Part shown: positions 25,591 to 34,450 of the stretch, in pieces
Layout: every line of letters begins with the position of its first letter
Numbering within the stretch: the stretch's first letter is position 1
NCBI GenBank assembly: GCA_039964455.1
Contig: JBDVXK010000020.1
Location: forward strand, 1 to 63,096
From: CALJFL01 sp039964455
GTDB taxonomy: Bacteria; Pseudomonadota; Gammaproteobacteria; Pseudomonadales; Halieaceae
Length of the DNA stretch: 63,096 nt
Reading direction: 5' to 3'
Notes under the pieces: generated by a model
Databases searched by the model: none
The model's input: the letters and a program-made list of their open reading frames with translations, nothing else
What the model was told of the DNA's origin: nothing
Made by a program: the position numbers and the translations under genes

Positions 25591-26067
25591 ATGCTTGATC
25601 CACCCGTAAAAACTCCCTGTATCGGTGTCTGCTCCACTGGCATTGGCGATTCGGTGTGTCGTGGATGCAAGCGATTTGCCCATGAGGTAATACACTGGAA
25701 TAGCTACAGTCCCGAGCAAAAACGGGTAGTGGACCGGCGCCTGGCCGGGTTTTTGTCCCAGTGCGTGAACAACAAGCTGGAGGTGACTGACAAGGCGGTT
25801 CTACGCTGGCAACTTGAGGTTCAGCAAATCCAGTTTACCGAGCATCACGACGAATACTGCTGGGCCTACAGCCTGATCAAGGCGGGCGGCAGTCAAATAG
25901 AGAACACCGCCGATTTTGGCTTTGAGGTGGATTTCTCGTTTCGGCAGGTACCGCTGACCGAGCTGCGCCTGCAGATTGACCAGGAATTTTACATTCTCTC
26001 AGAGGCACATTATGACCGCTACATGGTCACTCCCGACCTGTTTCCTGACGAGCAGGGCAAGGCCTGA
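25591..26067 (+). CDS. DUF1289 domain-containing protein
   Basis: A 158-residue protein. The N-terminal DUF1289 domain is clear from 'PCIGVCSTGIGDSVCRGCKR' with C-x3-C and C-x2-C pairs (residues about 10-29), likely an Fe-S or zinc site. The remaining 100 residues ('WAYSLIKAGGSQIENTADF' onward) form an additional domain I do not recognise. DUF1289 proteins are small, widespread in proteobacteria and uncharacterised. It lies 9 bases upstream of miaE, suggesting co-transcription, and may have an Fe-S-related link to tRNA modification, but that is speculation. Confidence 0.8.
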   Translation: MLDPPVKTPCIGVCSTGIGDSVCRGCKRFAHEVIHWNSYSPEQKRVVDRRLAGFLSQCVNNKLEVTDKAVLRWQLEVQQIQFTEHHDEYCWAYSLIKAGGSQIENTADFGFEVDFSFRQVPLTELRLQIDQEFYILSEAHYDRYMVTPDLFPDEQGKA

Positions 26068-26076
26068 TGGTATGCC

Positions 26077-26694
26077 GTGACGGTTGATATTGCACATATC
26101 CAGGCGTTCTTACCCTGTGCTACACCGCCTGCCTGGGTGGCCGCGGCCGCGGATCCTGCAAACCTGCCTGTGCTGTTGGTAGATCATGCCAATTGCGAAA
26201 AGAAGGCTGCATCGACTGCGCTTAACCTTATCTACCGGTATGTGGAGCACCCTGTACTGCTGAACAAACTGTCGCGCCTGGCAAGGGAGGAGTTGCGTCA
26301 CTTTGAGCAGGTACTGGCGCTGATGCAAAAGCGGGGCGTTGATTACTCGCAACTGTCGGCATCGCGCTATGCGGGTGAGCTTCGGGCGCAAGTGCGTAAA
26401 CAGGAGCCTGCTCGCCTGCTGGATACCCTTTTAACGGGTGCAGTTATCGAGGCGCGCTCCTGTGAGCGCTTTGCTGCCCTTGTTCCTGTGCTGGACGACG
26501 AACTTGCAGCCTTCTACGCCTCGTTACTTAAGTCCGAGTCACGTCACTATCAAGACTACCTGAGGTTGGCGAGGGCGCAGTCTACGGAGGAGGAGCTTGC
26601 AAACAGCCTGGATAAGATACTGGCTGTGGAGTGTGACCTTATAGAGCGAGATGACTCTGAGTTTCGTTTCCACAGCGGCCCGCCAGTTCGATAA
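26077..26694 (+). CDS. miaE: tRNA-(ms2io6A37) hydroxylase
   Basis: A 205-residue di-iron monooxygenase that hydroxylates the isopentenyl group of ms2i6A37 in tRNAs reading U-starting codons. Four-helix ferritin-like iron ligands are visible in 'DHANCEKKAASTALNLI', 'EELRHFEQVLALM', 'EARSCERFAAL' and 'ESRHYQDYLRLA'. GTG 26077 gives the normal N-terminus. It converges on lpxH with 24 bases between the stops. Confidence 0.92.
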   Translation: MTVDIAHIQAFLPCATPPAWVAAAADPANLPVLLVDHANCEKKAASTALNLIYRYVEHPVLLNKLSRLAREELRHFEQVLALMQKRGVDYSQLSASRYAGELRAQVRKQEPARLLDTLLTGAVIEARSCERFAALVPVLDDELAAFYASLLKSESRHYQDYLRLARAQSTEEELANSLDKILAVECDLIERDDSEFRFHSGPPVR

Positions 26695-26718
26695 TATGCT
26701 TTATAAAGAGCCGGTAAA

Positions 26719-27435
26719 CTACTGATTAATATTGAATTTAATGAGCTCCAGGTTTCCGTCTCGAGCCTCGATATACCAGCCCAGCGTATCCCAGTCTCCC
26801 AGCACCCAGCGTTCGCCGGCGACCTCATGATGAGTTGCCGGTCTATGGGTATGACCGTGTATAAGTTGCGCTACGTTGCGTGACTTGAGCTCCAGTTCAA
26901 CGGTATCCGGGCTGACATCCATGATGTCCTCCGCTTTGTTGCTACCGGCGTCCTTGCTGACGGTTCTCAGGTGCTGCGCGATGGCGCGTCGTTCTTCCAG
27001 CGACTTTGACAGTAGCTCTGCCTGCCAGGCTGGATCCCTGGCCATTTTACGAAACGATTGATATTCCTCATCGGCGGTACACAGGCTATCCCCGTGCATC
27101 AGCAGGGTCGGTGTGCCATGAAGGTCGATTACTGTGGGATCTGGCAGAAGGCTGGCACCTGCGGCATTGCAGAAATTATCACCCAGCAGGAAGTCGCGGT
27201 TACCCTGCATCAGGAAAAGCCTGGGCCCCGATGCGCTGAATTGGTGGAACATTGCGGTAATTTGCTGAGCAAGGGGCGAATCGTCATCGTCGCCCAGCCA
27301 GGCTTCGAAAAGATCGCCGAGTACGTAGAGAGCCTCAGCGTCAGAGGCCTTTTGCAAAAAGGCCTCCAGCGCCTGAATAACAGCCGGACGAGAAGCGTCC
27401 AGATGCAGATCGGAAATAAACAGGCTGCGGGCCAT
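26719..27435 (-). CDS. lpxH: UDP-2,3-diacylglucosamine diphosphatase
   Basis: A 238-residue metallophosphoesterase that cleaves UDP-2,3-diacylglucosamine to lipid X in lipid A synthesis at the inner membrane. Metal-binding motifs appear in order: 'FISDLHLD' (D9, H11), 'LGDLFEAWLGDD', 'QGNRDFLLGD', 'LMHGDSLC' and 'IHGHTHRPATH'. Length is normal for LpxH. It follows ppiB on the minus strand by 20 bases; the pair and the nearby glnS-cysS match the Pseudomonas order. Confidence 0.95.
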   Translation of the reverse strand: MARSLFISDLHLDASRPAVIQALEAFLQKASDAEALYVLGDLFEAWLGDDDDSPLAQQITAMFHQFSASGPRLFLMQGNRDFLLGDNFCNAAGASLLPDPTVIDLHGTPTLLMHGDSLCTADEEYQSFRKMARDPAWQAELLSKSLEERRAIAQHLRTVSKDAGSNKAEDIMDVSPDTVELELKSRNVAQLIHGHTHRPATHHEVAGERWVLGDWDTLGWYIEARDGNLELIKFNINQ

Positions 27436-27455
27436 GGTTGGCAGCAGTGTGAAGG

Positions 27456-27953
27456 CTAGCCTTCTACGATTTCGACAGACTCGATGATGACTGGATCAGC
27501 TGGGACATCCTGATGGCCGCCGCGGCTGGTGGTTGGCACAGCACGAATCTTGTCCAGTACTTCGCTACCTTCCGTTACCTTGCCGAAAACAGCATAACCC
27601 CAGCCCTGCATATTCTTGCCAGTGTGGTTAAGGAAGTCGTTGTCCTTCACATTGATGAAGAATTGCGCCGTGGCGGAATGAGGCTCCATGGTGCGGGCCA
27701 TGGCCACGGTACCGAAATCGTTCTTCAAGCCATTGTCAGCTTCATTTTCGATGGGTTCACCGTTGTCTTTCTGCGCCATATCGACGTCGAAGCCGCCACC
27801 CTGGATCATGAAGTTATCGATGACGCGATGAAAGATGGTGCCATCGTAAAAGCCTTCGCGGGCATAGTTGAGAAAGTTTTCTACGGTTTTAGGTGCGTTT
27901 TCGGCGTCCAGTTCCAGTTTGAGTTCGCCGAAAGTAGTGCGGATGATGACCAT
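27456..27953 (-). CDS. ppiB: Cytoplasmic peptidyl-prolyl cis-trans isomerase (cyclophilin B)
   Basis: A 165-residue cyclophilin that speeds X-Pro bond rotation. Active-site segments are 'FYDGTIFHRVIDNFMIQGGG' and 'MARTMEPHSATAQFFINV', and 'YAVFGKVTEGSEVLDKI' is also conserved. The start 'MVIIRTTFGEL' at 27953 is preceded by an AGGA site and gives the usual length without a signal peptide, so the protein is cytoplasmic; a longer reading to 28043 has a poor N-terminus. It is divergent from glnS. Confidence 0.94.
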   Translation of the reverse strand: MVIIRTTFGELKLELDAENAPKTVENFLNYAREGFYDGTIFHRVIDNFMIQGGGFDVDMAQKDNGEPIENEADNGLKNDFGTVAMARTMEPHSATAQFFINVKDNDFLNHTGKNMQGWGYAVFGKVTEGSEVLDKIRAVPTTSRGGHQDVPADPVIIESVEIVEG

Positions 27954-28102
27954 GTGTCGTCCTTGCGAGGAAAATGTGAAAGCTGCGCAATGATACGGGC
28001 TTTTATGCCACAGGCAAACCGCCGACCGGACAATCTGGCCCACAAATACGCTAAAGCCAGTAATAGCAGGCGCTGCCCCTATGTGTGAGGTTCATCTGTC
28101 GC

Positions 28103-28108
28103 TATAAT
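28103..28108 (+). promoter_or_regulatory. Possible -10 element for glnS
   Basis: Perfect TATAAT 38 bases before the glnS start codon, in the ppiB-glnS divergent gap. No convincing -35 hexamer at 16-18 bases upstream. Confidence 0.4.
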
Positions 28109-28145
28109 ACTCGGCCTTTTTTAAAGCTCGGAGTGAGCGCCTCGT

Positions 28146-29822
28146 ATGGATGAGCAGTCAGCCAGTAATTTCCTGCAAACCATTGTCAGCGATGATCTCG
28201 CTGCCGGTCGGGTGACTGAGGTAGTGACCCGCTTTCCGCCGGAGCCCAATGGTTATCTTCATATCGGCCATGCCAAGTCCATAAGCGTGAACTTCGGTTT
28301 GGCTGAGTCTTTTGGCGGCCGCTGCAATCTGCGTTTTGACGATACCAATCCAGAGAAAGAGAGCCAGGAATACATAGACTCGATTCAGGAGGATGTGCGG
28401 TGGCTGGGCTATCACTGGGATGGCGAGGTCAAGTTTGCCTCAGCCTATTTTCAGCAATTATATGATTGGGCTATCCACCTGGTGGAGCAGGGTCTTGCCT
28501 ATGTGTGTGACCTCAGCCCGGATGAGGCGCGGGAGTACCGCGGCACCCTGACCGAGCCCGGTCGCAATAGCCCTTACCGCGAGCGCGCGGTAGAGGAAAA
28601 TCTGGCGCTGTTGGCGGGTATGAAGGCCGGGGAGTATGAGGAGGGTTCGCGGGTACTGCGTGCCCGCATAGACATGGCGTCGCCGAACATGAATCTGCGC
28701 GATCCCATCATGTACCGCATTCGCAAAATCGCACATCACCAGACCGGTACCGAATGGAGCATCTACCCCACATACGACTTTGCCCATGGCCAGGAAGACG
28801 CGCTGGAAGGCATCACGCACTCCGTTTGCACGCTGGAATTCGAAGATCACCGGCCGCTGTACGATTGGTTTATTGAGCACCTACCTGTGCCGTCGCACCC
28901 GCGGCAATACGAGTTTGGGCGCCTGAATACCAGCTACACAGTAACCAGTAAGCGTAAGCTGAAAGCGCTGGTAGACGAAGGCGTTGTCAACGGTTGGGAT
29001 GATCCACGTATGCCAACTGTGGCTGGCATGCGCCGCAGAGGGTATACGCCACGTGCCATTCGCAAATTTTGCGACATGATTGGCACCACCCGGGGTGATG
29101 GCGTGGTGGACGTGGCGATGCTGGAGCACGCCATTCGAGATGACCTGAATGAAAATGCACCGCGCGGAATGTGTGTGCTCAACCCGGTAAAAATTGTGCT
29201 CACCGATTACCCTGAAGATCAGCTTGAGATGCTCACTGCTCCAGCGCACCCAAACCGGGAGGAGTTGGGGCAGCGTAGTCTGCCGTTCACACGCGAAATC
29301 TATATAGACCGGGATGACTTCCGGGAAGAAGCAAACAAGAAATACAAGCGACTGAAGCTGGGCAAGCGAGTACGCCTGCGCAATGCCTATGTCATTGAAG
29401 CGGATGATGTTGAAAAGGACGCCGATGGTGAAATTACAGTCATTTATGCGCACACAGTTGCCGGTTCACTGGGGCAGGACCCGGCTGATGGAGTGAAGCC
29501 TAAAGGTGTTATTCAGTGGGTCTCGGTGGAGCATGGCAGGCAGGCAAAAGTGCGCCTCTACGACAGGCTGTTTAATCATGAATCGCCCGACAAGGCCGAG
29601 GGTAGTTTGCTGGAGCAACTGAACCCCGATTCATTGCGCGAAGTAAGTACTGCCTGGATTGAGCCGGGGCTGGCAGAAGCCGCGGCGGAAGATAACTTCC
29701 AGTTTGAGCGAGAGGGCTATTTCGTGGCTGATCGCTATGAGCACCACCCCGAGACCCCGGTGTTCAACCGCACTATAGGTTTGCGTGACACCTGGAGTTC
29801 GAGTGCAGGAGGAACAGGTTAA
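28146..29822 (+). CDS. glnS: Glutaminyl-tRNA synthetase
   Basis: A 558-residue class I synthetase. The HIGH signature is 'PPEPNGYLHIGHAKS' (about residues 32-46) and the KMSKS-like loop is 'TVTSKRKL'. The C-terminal beta-barrel anticodon domain spans about 340-550. It charges tRNA-Gln directly, so an amidotransferase route is not required here. The stop overlaps the cysS start by one base (TAATG), so both synthetases come from one message. Confidence 0.97.
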   Translation: MDEQSASNFLQTIVSDDLAAGRVTEVVTRFPPEPNGYLHIGHAKSISVNFGLAESFGGRCNLRFDDTNPEKESQEYIDSIQEDVRWLGYHWDGEVKFASAYFQQLYDWAIHLVEQGLAYVCDLSPDEAREYRGTLTEPGRNSPYRERAVEENLALLAGMKAGEYEEGSRVLRARIDMASPNMNLRDPIMYRIRKIAHHQTGTEWSIYPTYDFAHGQEDALEGITHSVCTLEFEDHRPLYDWFIEHLPVPSHPRQYEFGRLNTSYTVTSKRKLKALVDEGVVNGWDDPRMPTVAGMRRRGYTPRAIRKFCDMIGTTRGDGVVDVAMLEHAIRDDLNENAPRGMCVLNPVKIVLTDYPEDQLEMLTAPAHPNREELGQRSLPFTREIYIDRDDFREEANKKYKRLKLGKRVRLRNAYVIEADDVEKDADGEITVIYAHTVAGSLGQDPADGVKPKGVIQWVSVEHGRQAKVRLYDRLFNHESPDKAEGSLLEQLNPDSLREVSTAWIEPGLAEAAAEDNFQFEREGYFVADRYEHHPETPVFNRTIGLRDTWSSSAGGTG

Positions 29823-31204
29823 TGAGTCTCAGCCTGTATAACACGCTGTCTGGCAACAAGGAGCCTTTCGTCCCTCTGCTGGACGATCAGGTGACGATGT
29901 ATGTCTGCGGACCCACGGTCTATAACCTCGCTCATATCGGTAATGCCAGGCCGGTGGTTGTATTCGATACGCTGTTCAGGGTGTTGCAAACGCTTTATGG
30001 CACGGTTACCTACGCGCGCAACATCACGGATGTGGATGACAAGATTATTGCTGCAGCGAGAGAAAGCGATCGCAGCATCGAGCAGGTCACGGATGAGTTT
30101 ACAGCCAAGTATCGAGAGGACATGGCGCAACTGAACGCATTGCCGCCGACTCTTGAGCCTCATGCGACCCACAATATAGAACCTATGGTTGCCTTGACCG
30201 AAACCCTGATAGAAAAAGGGCATGCCTATGAGTCTATGGGGCATGTCTTGTTCTCGGTGGAGTCTATGGCCGAGTACGGTGCTCTCTCCGGGCGCACATT
30301 GGAAGACATGATGGCCGGTGCCAGAGTAGAGGTCGCTGATTACAAGCGCTATCCCGGCGATTTCGTGCTGTGGAAGCCAGCTGAGGAGGGCGACCCCGGC
30401 TGGGATAGCCCTTGGGGGCGCGGTCGGCCCGGCTGGCACCTTGAGTGCTCAGCGATGATTCGCAAACACCTGGGTGAGACCATTGATATCCATGGTGGCG
30501 GTCGCGATTTGATTTTCCCGCATCATGAAAATGAGATAGCTCAGAGCCGCTGCGCGCATGGTGGTGATTACGTGCGCTACTGGATGCACAACGCCTACGT
30601 AGATATCGATGGCGAAAAGATGTCCAAGAGCCTGGGCAATGTGCGCTCGGTACGCGATCTGTTGGGCAAGTATCGCGGCGAAGTGCTGCGCTTTGCACTG
30701 CTATCGGCGCAGTACCGTTCACCATTGAACTTCTCGGCGGAGCTTTTGGAGCAGGCAGAGAACACACTGGGGAGTTTGTATAGCGCGTTGCGTGAGGTTC
30801 AGGGGATAGAGCTGGAAGATGAGGTCAGTCTGGCAGGAGAGCCTTTCTATGAGGCCTTACTGGATGATCTCAACACGCCACTTGCGATTGCTGAAATACA
30901 CGCCCTGGCAAAACAGCTGCATAAGGCAGGAGAGGGCGATAAACCCGCTATTAAGGCCCGTATACTTGCCGCCGGTAACCTACTGGGCATTCTGGGTCAG
31001 GACCCCGAGGCCTGGATGCAGGGCGGTGTTTCTGAGGCCTTGATCTCCGGCGACGAGGTGGAAAGTTTGATCGCCCAGCGGCAGCAGGCCAAGCTGGATA
31101 AGAATTATGAGCGCGCGGACGAGATCAGGCAGCAGTTGCTTGCGCAGGGCGTGGTCCTGGAAGATTCACGCGACGGTACCAAGTGGCGCAGAGGCGTGGA
31201 GTAA
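29822..31204 (+). CDS. cysS: Cysteinyl-tRNA synthetase
   Basis: A 460-residue class I synthetase. Zinc-site cysteine region 'YVCGPTVYNLAHIGNARP' (about residues 27-44) includes the HIGH motif 'AHIGNARP'; 'FPHHENEIAQS' contributes further zinc ligands; KMSKS is intact in 'GEKMSKSLGN'. The C-terminal helical and anticodon-recognition region ends 'SRDGTKWRRGVE'. It overlaps glnS by one base. A strong tRNA promoter and tRNA genes follow. Confidence 0.97.
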   Translation: MSLSLYNTLSGNKEPFVPLLDDQVTMYVCGPTVYNLAHIGNARPVVVFDTLFRVLQTLYGTVTYARNITDVDDKIIAAARESDRSIEQVTDEFTAKYREDMAQLNALPPTLEPHATHNIEPMVALTETLIEKGHAYESMGHVLFSVESMAEYGALSGRTLEDMMAGARVEVADYKRYPGDFVLWKPAEEGDPGWDSPWGRGRPGWHLECSAMIRKHLGETIDIHGGGRDLIFPHHENEIAQSRCAHGGDYVRYWMHNAYVDIDGEKMSKSLGNVRSVRDLLGKYRGEVLRFALLSAQYRSPLNFSAELLEQAENTLGSLYSALREVQGIELEDEVSLAGEPFYEALLDDLNTPLAIAEIHALAKQLHKAGEGDKPAIKARILAAGNLLGILGQDPEAWMQGGVSEALISGDEVESLIAQRQQAKLDKNYERADEIRQQLLAQGVVLEDSRDGTKWRRGVE

Positions 31205-31297
31205 TCCAGCCCCTGCAGTAGCGCGTATGGGTTAGCATCGGTACTATCTTTGATCGAGCCACATGGCGAAAACTGTAGTAAAATCACAGAATTGCCG

Positions 31298-31326
31298 TTG
31301 ACGCTCAGGTAGCTGGTGAGTATTAT
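31298..31326 (+). promoter_or_regulatory. Promoter of the tRNA-Pro/tRNA-His unit
   Basis: -35 TTGACG at 31298-31303, exactly 17-base spacer, -10 TATTAT at 31321-31326; both match consensus at five of six positions. The following GCGCGC stretch is a GC-rich discriminator of the kind found at stringently controlled stable-RNA promoters. Confidence 0.7.
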
Positions 31327-31374
31327 GCGCGCTCCTGAAAACGGGGTCGCAAGTCGCCTCTTGGCGGAAAAATT

Positions 31375-31451
31375 CGGGGTATAGCGCAGTCTGGTAGCGC
31401 GCCTGCTTTGGGAGCAGGATGTCGGGAGTTCGAATCTCTCTACCCCGACCA
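31375..31451 (+). tRNA. tRNA-Pro(TGG)
   Basis: 77 bases including an encoded CCA. Acceptor stem CGGGGTA pairs with TACCCCG; the anticodon stem CCTGC/GCAGG encloses loop TTTGGGA with anticodon TGG at 31409-31411; the T arm contains GTTCGAATC. Reads CCN proline codons. Confidence 0.97.
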
Positions 31452-31506
31452 ACTTTTCCGGTCCTCAGGAATCGCTTGGTCACTCCGGTTTTCAGCACCT
31501 CGCAAT

Positions 31507-31583
31507 GGTGGCCGTAGCTCATCAGGTAGAGCACCGGATTGTGACTCCGGAGGTGGCGGGTTCGAGACCCGTCGGCCACCCCA
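31507..31583 (+). tRNA. tRNA-His(GTG)
   Basis: Acceptor stem GTGGCCG/CGGCCAC with the extra 5' G (31507) opposite C31580 that marks tRNA-His; anticodon GTG at 31541-31543 within loop TTGTGAC; T arm has GTTCGAGAC; CCA is encoded at 31581-31583. Confidence 0.97.
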
Positions 31584-31690
31584 ATCCCGCTATGGCGCAC
31601 GACCTGATCATCATTAGGGTGGTCCACCCCCTAGATTTGTTGGCGGCCTCTGGTCTTACTTGTAGCGCCCTTCACGGTTTGATGAGTAAA

Positions 31691-31717
31691 GCCGGGGGAG
31701 GGTTAGTTTACCCCGGC
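31691..31717 (-). terminator. Possible terminator of the exported unknown protein gene
   Basis: Perfect 7-base arms GCCGGGG (31691-31697) and CCCCGGC (31711-31717) with a 13-base loop, 10 bases past the stop of the minus-strand gene. The minus-strand tail begins TTTAC, a poor T run, so termination efficiency is uncertain; it could also stop tRNA readthrough. Confidence 0.45.
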
Positions 31718-31726
31718 GCACCCGAC

Positions 31727-32368
31727 CTATTGAGCTGTTACATCTACTCCAAATGCACGTTTTAGCGCTTCGGCCAATGCCTCTTGGTCGTAATTTCGTG
31801 GACCGAAGAGCCTTAAGGTCACAATACCATTGCTTCCACCCCATACGCCTGGGCGATCTATGAGCTCTGTAATTGTTAATGCTCCTATGGTTTCTCCAGG
31901 TACATCGTCAACCACTATGGATACACCCGCTGTGATTGAATATAGAGGGAATTCTTCTCTGTAAGATAAGGGGGGATTTACAATACCTAAAGCACCCAAA
32001 ATCTCACCATCGATAAATATGCCATACGCAATCGCATTTTCGAAACTCGGCCCAAATGGCGTGAGTACCTCCTGGCCCGAATCGAAGCAAGTCCACATCT
32101 CTGCTACTTTGTCTCCCGTGCCCGTAGCCTTACCGGTGGAGTCGTTGGTAGATATAGCATATAGATCGGACGTCCAACCCCCTTGAGCATCCATGGGTAG
32201 ATAGGGTGTTGCCCAAGCGCAGTCAACCAGTAAGTCTTCGAAGTCTTGGTAATTTTTGCTGTGCAATAAGAGTGTTGTCTCATCGAATTCCCTTTCAGCA
32301 TCTTGAGCGTGCACGGGCGAAGAGAGTACAAATATCGTTAGCAGGCTTATCAAAGTGATTTTTTTCAT
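31727..32368 (-). CDS. Exported protein of unknown function
   Basis: A 213-residue protein that I do not recognise. It starts with a good Sec signal peptide ('MKKITLISLLTIFVLSSPVHA', cleavage likely after 'VHA'), so the mature part is periplasmic or secreted. Two cysteines ('VDCAW' and 'WTCFD') could form one disulfide; the rest is predicted mixed alpha/beta with no membrane segment. ATG 32368 has GGAG 7 bases upstream; a start 12 bases earlier is less likely. The gene is visibly more AT-rich than its neighbours (one 60-base line counted at 40% GC) and sits alone between tRNA-His and tRNA-Arg on the opposite strand, suggesting acquisition by transfer. Confidence 0.7.
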   Translation of the reverse strand: MKKITLISLLTIFVLSSPVHAQDAEREFDETTLLLHSKNYQDFEDLLVDCAWATPYLPMDAQGGWTSDLYAISTNDSTGKATGTGDKVAEMWTCFDSGQEVLTPFGPSFENAIAYGIFIDGEILGALGIVNPPLSYREEFPLYSITAGVSIVVDDVPGETIGALTITELIDRPGVWGGSNGIVTLRLFGPRNYDQEALAEALKRAFGVDVTAQ

Positions 32369-32672
32369 TTCAAACTCCATTTGAATATTGATGTTGCCCC
32401 AAAGTCCCCGGCCCAGTTCAATGTCCGTTGCACCAAAACGAGAACTATAAAGCTAGTCTTTGCACCCTCATTGCGCCAGATCGTTTTGGACATACCGCGC
32501 CGTTTCTTATTACTATTTTGTAGGCGGGCTTTAGGAGGCAAGTGAAGAAAACGCAATCTTAGGTGATTCATTCGATAGGGTTACGTTCTCGAAGCAATTA
32601 GAATTCAGCGACGAAATCTGCCTAATTGAGAGCATCTGGGTTATCATTCGCGCGTTCCAGAAAGGTAGTCCT

Positions 32673-32749
32673 GGGGGTATAGCTCAGTTGGATAGAGCAA
32701 CGGCCTTCTAAGCCGTAGGTCGAGGGTTCGAATCCTTCTACCCCCGCCA
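32673..32749 (+). tRNA. tRNA-Arg(TCT)
   Basis: 77 bases with encoded CCA. Acceptor GGGGGTA/TACCCCC; anticodon stem ACGGC/GCCGT around loop CTTCTAA with anticodon TCT at 32707-32709; T arm GTTCGAATC. Reads AGA/AGG codons. No strong promoter directly upstream; a weak TATCAT lies at 32642-32647. Confidence 0.97.
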
Positions 32750-32814
32750 CTTTCGCGTGCGCAATGCCAAGAGCAATTTTCAGGAAATAATCGACAGAAA
32801 GAGAGGCCACTCCG

Positions 32815-34335
32815 TTGAACGCCATCACACCGATCTCAAAAGAAGAAACAGGTCAGCAACGCTGGGACAGGTTCGCGCCGATAACTACCGGTGAAGAATA
32901 TATTGAGAGTCTGCGGGGCAGGGGCCTGACGGTCTACCTGATGGGTGAGCGTGTTGATGAGCCGGTTGATCATCCCATTATCCGTCCTTCTATCAACGCC
33001 CTACGCAAAACCTACGACCTGGCGATAGAGGACCCGGAGTTGGCGACAGCATGGTCGCCGCTGATAGACGCGCAGGTGAATCGCTTTCTACACCTGGTTG
33101 AATCGCCCCAGGATCTGGTGTTGAAGAATCGAATGCAACGCCGGATGGGACAGCTGACTGGCACGTGTTTTCAGCGTTGCGCCGGGCTGGATACGATCAG
33201 TGTTTTACATTCGATTACCTACGACATCGACCAGAAACACGGTACGGAATATCACCAGCGCTATCTGGAGTTCATGAAGCAGGCCCAGCGCAATAACATC
33301 ATTCTCGGTGCGGGAATGACGGATCCCAAGGGCGACCGTGGCAAGCGGCCTCACGAGCAAGACGATCCGGACCTGTTTATGCATGTGACCAAGCGCACTG
33401 ATGCGGGTCTATACGTGAAAGGCGCCAAGGCTCACATGACCGGCGGCCTCAATTCGCACTGGATCTGTGTCATGCCGACAATGAATATGCTGGAAGAGGA
33501 TCGCGATTATGCCGTGGTGGGCCTGGTGCCGGCCGACGCGCAGGGTATCAGCTATATCTACGGGCGCCAGTCCTGCGACACCCGGGCGATGGAAGAGGGC
33601 GATATCGACGCGGGCAATGCGGAGTATGGTGGCCAGGAAGTGCTGGTCGTTTTCGATGATGTTTTCATCCCCTGGGAGCATGTGCTCATGGATGGTGAGT
33701 ACGAGTTTGCACAGACCATGGTGTCCCGCTTCACCGCGTACCATCGCGCCAGCTACGTGTGCAAGACGGGCCTGGGTGATGTGATGGTCGGCGCGGCTGC
33801 GTCCATTGCAGAGTACAACGGCGCCGATAAGGCCGGTCATATCAAAGACAAGCTGGTCGAGATGACGCACCTCAACGAAACCATATTTTCATCGGGTATT
33901 GCCTCCTCTTATCAGGCGAGCCAGCTGGATTCCGGTATTTTCATGAACGATGAATTGTTGTCCAACGTGTGCAAACACAATGTGACGCGCTTTCCGTATG
34001 AGATTGCGCGGTTTGCGCAGGATCTTGCAGGGGGGCTAATGGTGACTCTGCCATCGCAACAGGATTTTGAGCATGAAGAGGCGGGTCCGATTCTGGCGAA
34101 GTATTTGAAGGGCAGGGCAGACATACCGGTTGAAAGGCGTATGCGTATGCTTCGCCTGATTGAGAATATGACCTTGGGTCGCAATGCGGTGGGCTACCTG
34201 ACTGAGTCGCTGCATGGCGCCGGCTCGCCGCAAGCGCAGCGCATACAGATCCTGCGAAGCATGGATGTAGAGCGCAAAAAGCGTTACGCCGAGAATCTGG
34301 CAGGTATCGATATCATCGCGAGTGACGCCGATTGA
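32815..34335 (+). CDS. 4-hydroxybutyryl-CoA dehydratase-like protein (HpaB superfamily)
   Basis: A 506-residue member of the HpaB/AbfD flavoprotein superfamily. It resembles 4-hydroxybutyryl-CoA dehydratase/vinylacetyl-CoA isomerase rather than the oxygen-dependent hydroxylase branch, because putative [4Fe-4S] ligands are present: C118 and C122 in 'GTCFQRCAGLD' and H310 and C316 in 'AYHRASYVCKTGLGD'. In the clostridial enzyme the last pair is His292 and Cys299, seven apart; here they are six apart, so the loop is one residue shorter. Other family segments: 'FDDVFIPWEHV' and 'HMTGGLNSH'. TTG 32815 follows AGAGAGG-type site. No other obvious 4-hydroxybutyrate pathway gene is adjacent, so the true substrate is unknown. 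Confidence 0.75.
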   Translation: MNAITPISKEETGQQRWDRFAPITTGEEYIESLRGRGLTVYLMGERVDEPVDHPIIRPSINALRKTYDLAIEDPELATAWSPLIDAQVNRFLHLVESPQDLVLKNRMQRRMGQLTGTCFQRCAGLDTISVLHSITYDIDQKHGTEYHQRYLEFMKQAQRNNIILGAGMTDPKGDRGKRPHEQDDPDLFMHVTKRTDAGLYVKGAKAHMTGGLNSHWICVMPTMNMLEEDRDYAVVGLVPADAQGISYIYGRQSCDTRAMEEGDIDAGNAEYGGQEVLVVFDDVFIPWEHVLMDGEYEFAQTMVSRFTAYHRASYVCKTGLGDVMVGAAASIAEYNGADKAGHIKDKLVEMTHLNETIFSSGIASSYQASQLDSGIFMNDELLSNVCKHNVTRFPYEIARFAQDLAGGLMVTLPSQQDFEHEEAGPILAKYLKGRADIPVERRMRMLRLIENMTLGRNAVGYLTESLHGAGSPQAQRIQILRSMDVERKKRYAENLAGIDIIASDAD

Positions 34336-34450
34336 TTCGAATTGGCTGGGCTCTATAGAGAGCCAGCCGGTCAAAAGCATCGTACAAAAGGTCATTGCAA
34401 GTCGTTTGAGTTTTCATACAATCAAGCCACCACGTTAATCGGAATAAATT

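Noticed and set aside
31408..31765. Short open frames over the tRNA-Pro/tRNA-His genes
   Set aside because: They read through the tRNA bodies; the tRNAs fold completely, so the frames are coincidental.
32365..32571. 68-codon minus-strand frame upstream of the exported protein
   Set aside because: Overlaps the start of a better gene, has a Lys/Arg/Asn-rich translation with no motif and no ribosome-binding site.
31375..32749. Possible integration attachment sites at the tRNA genes
   Set aside because: I found no second copy of the tRNA-His or tRNA-Arg 3' end and no integrase in the window, so an att site is not supported.
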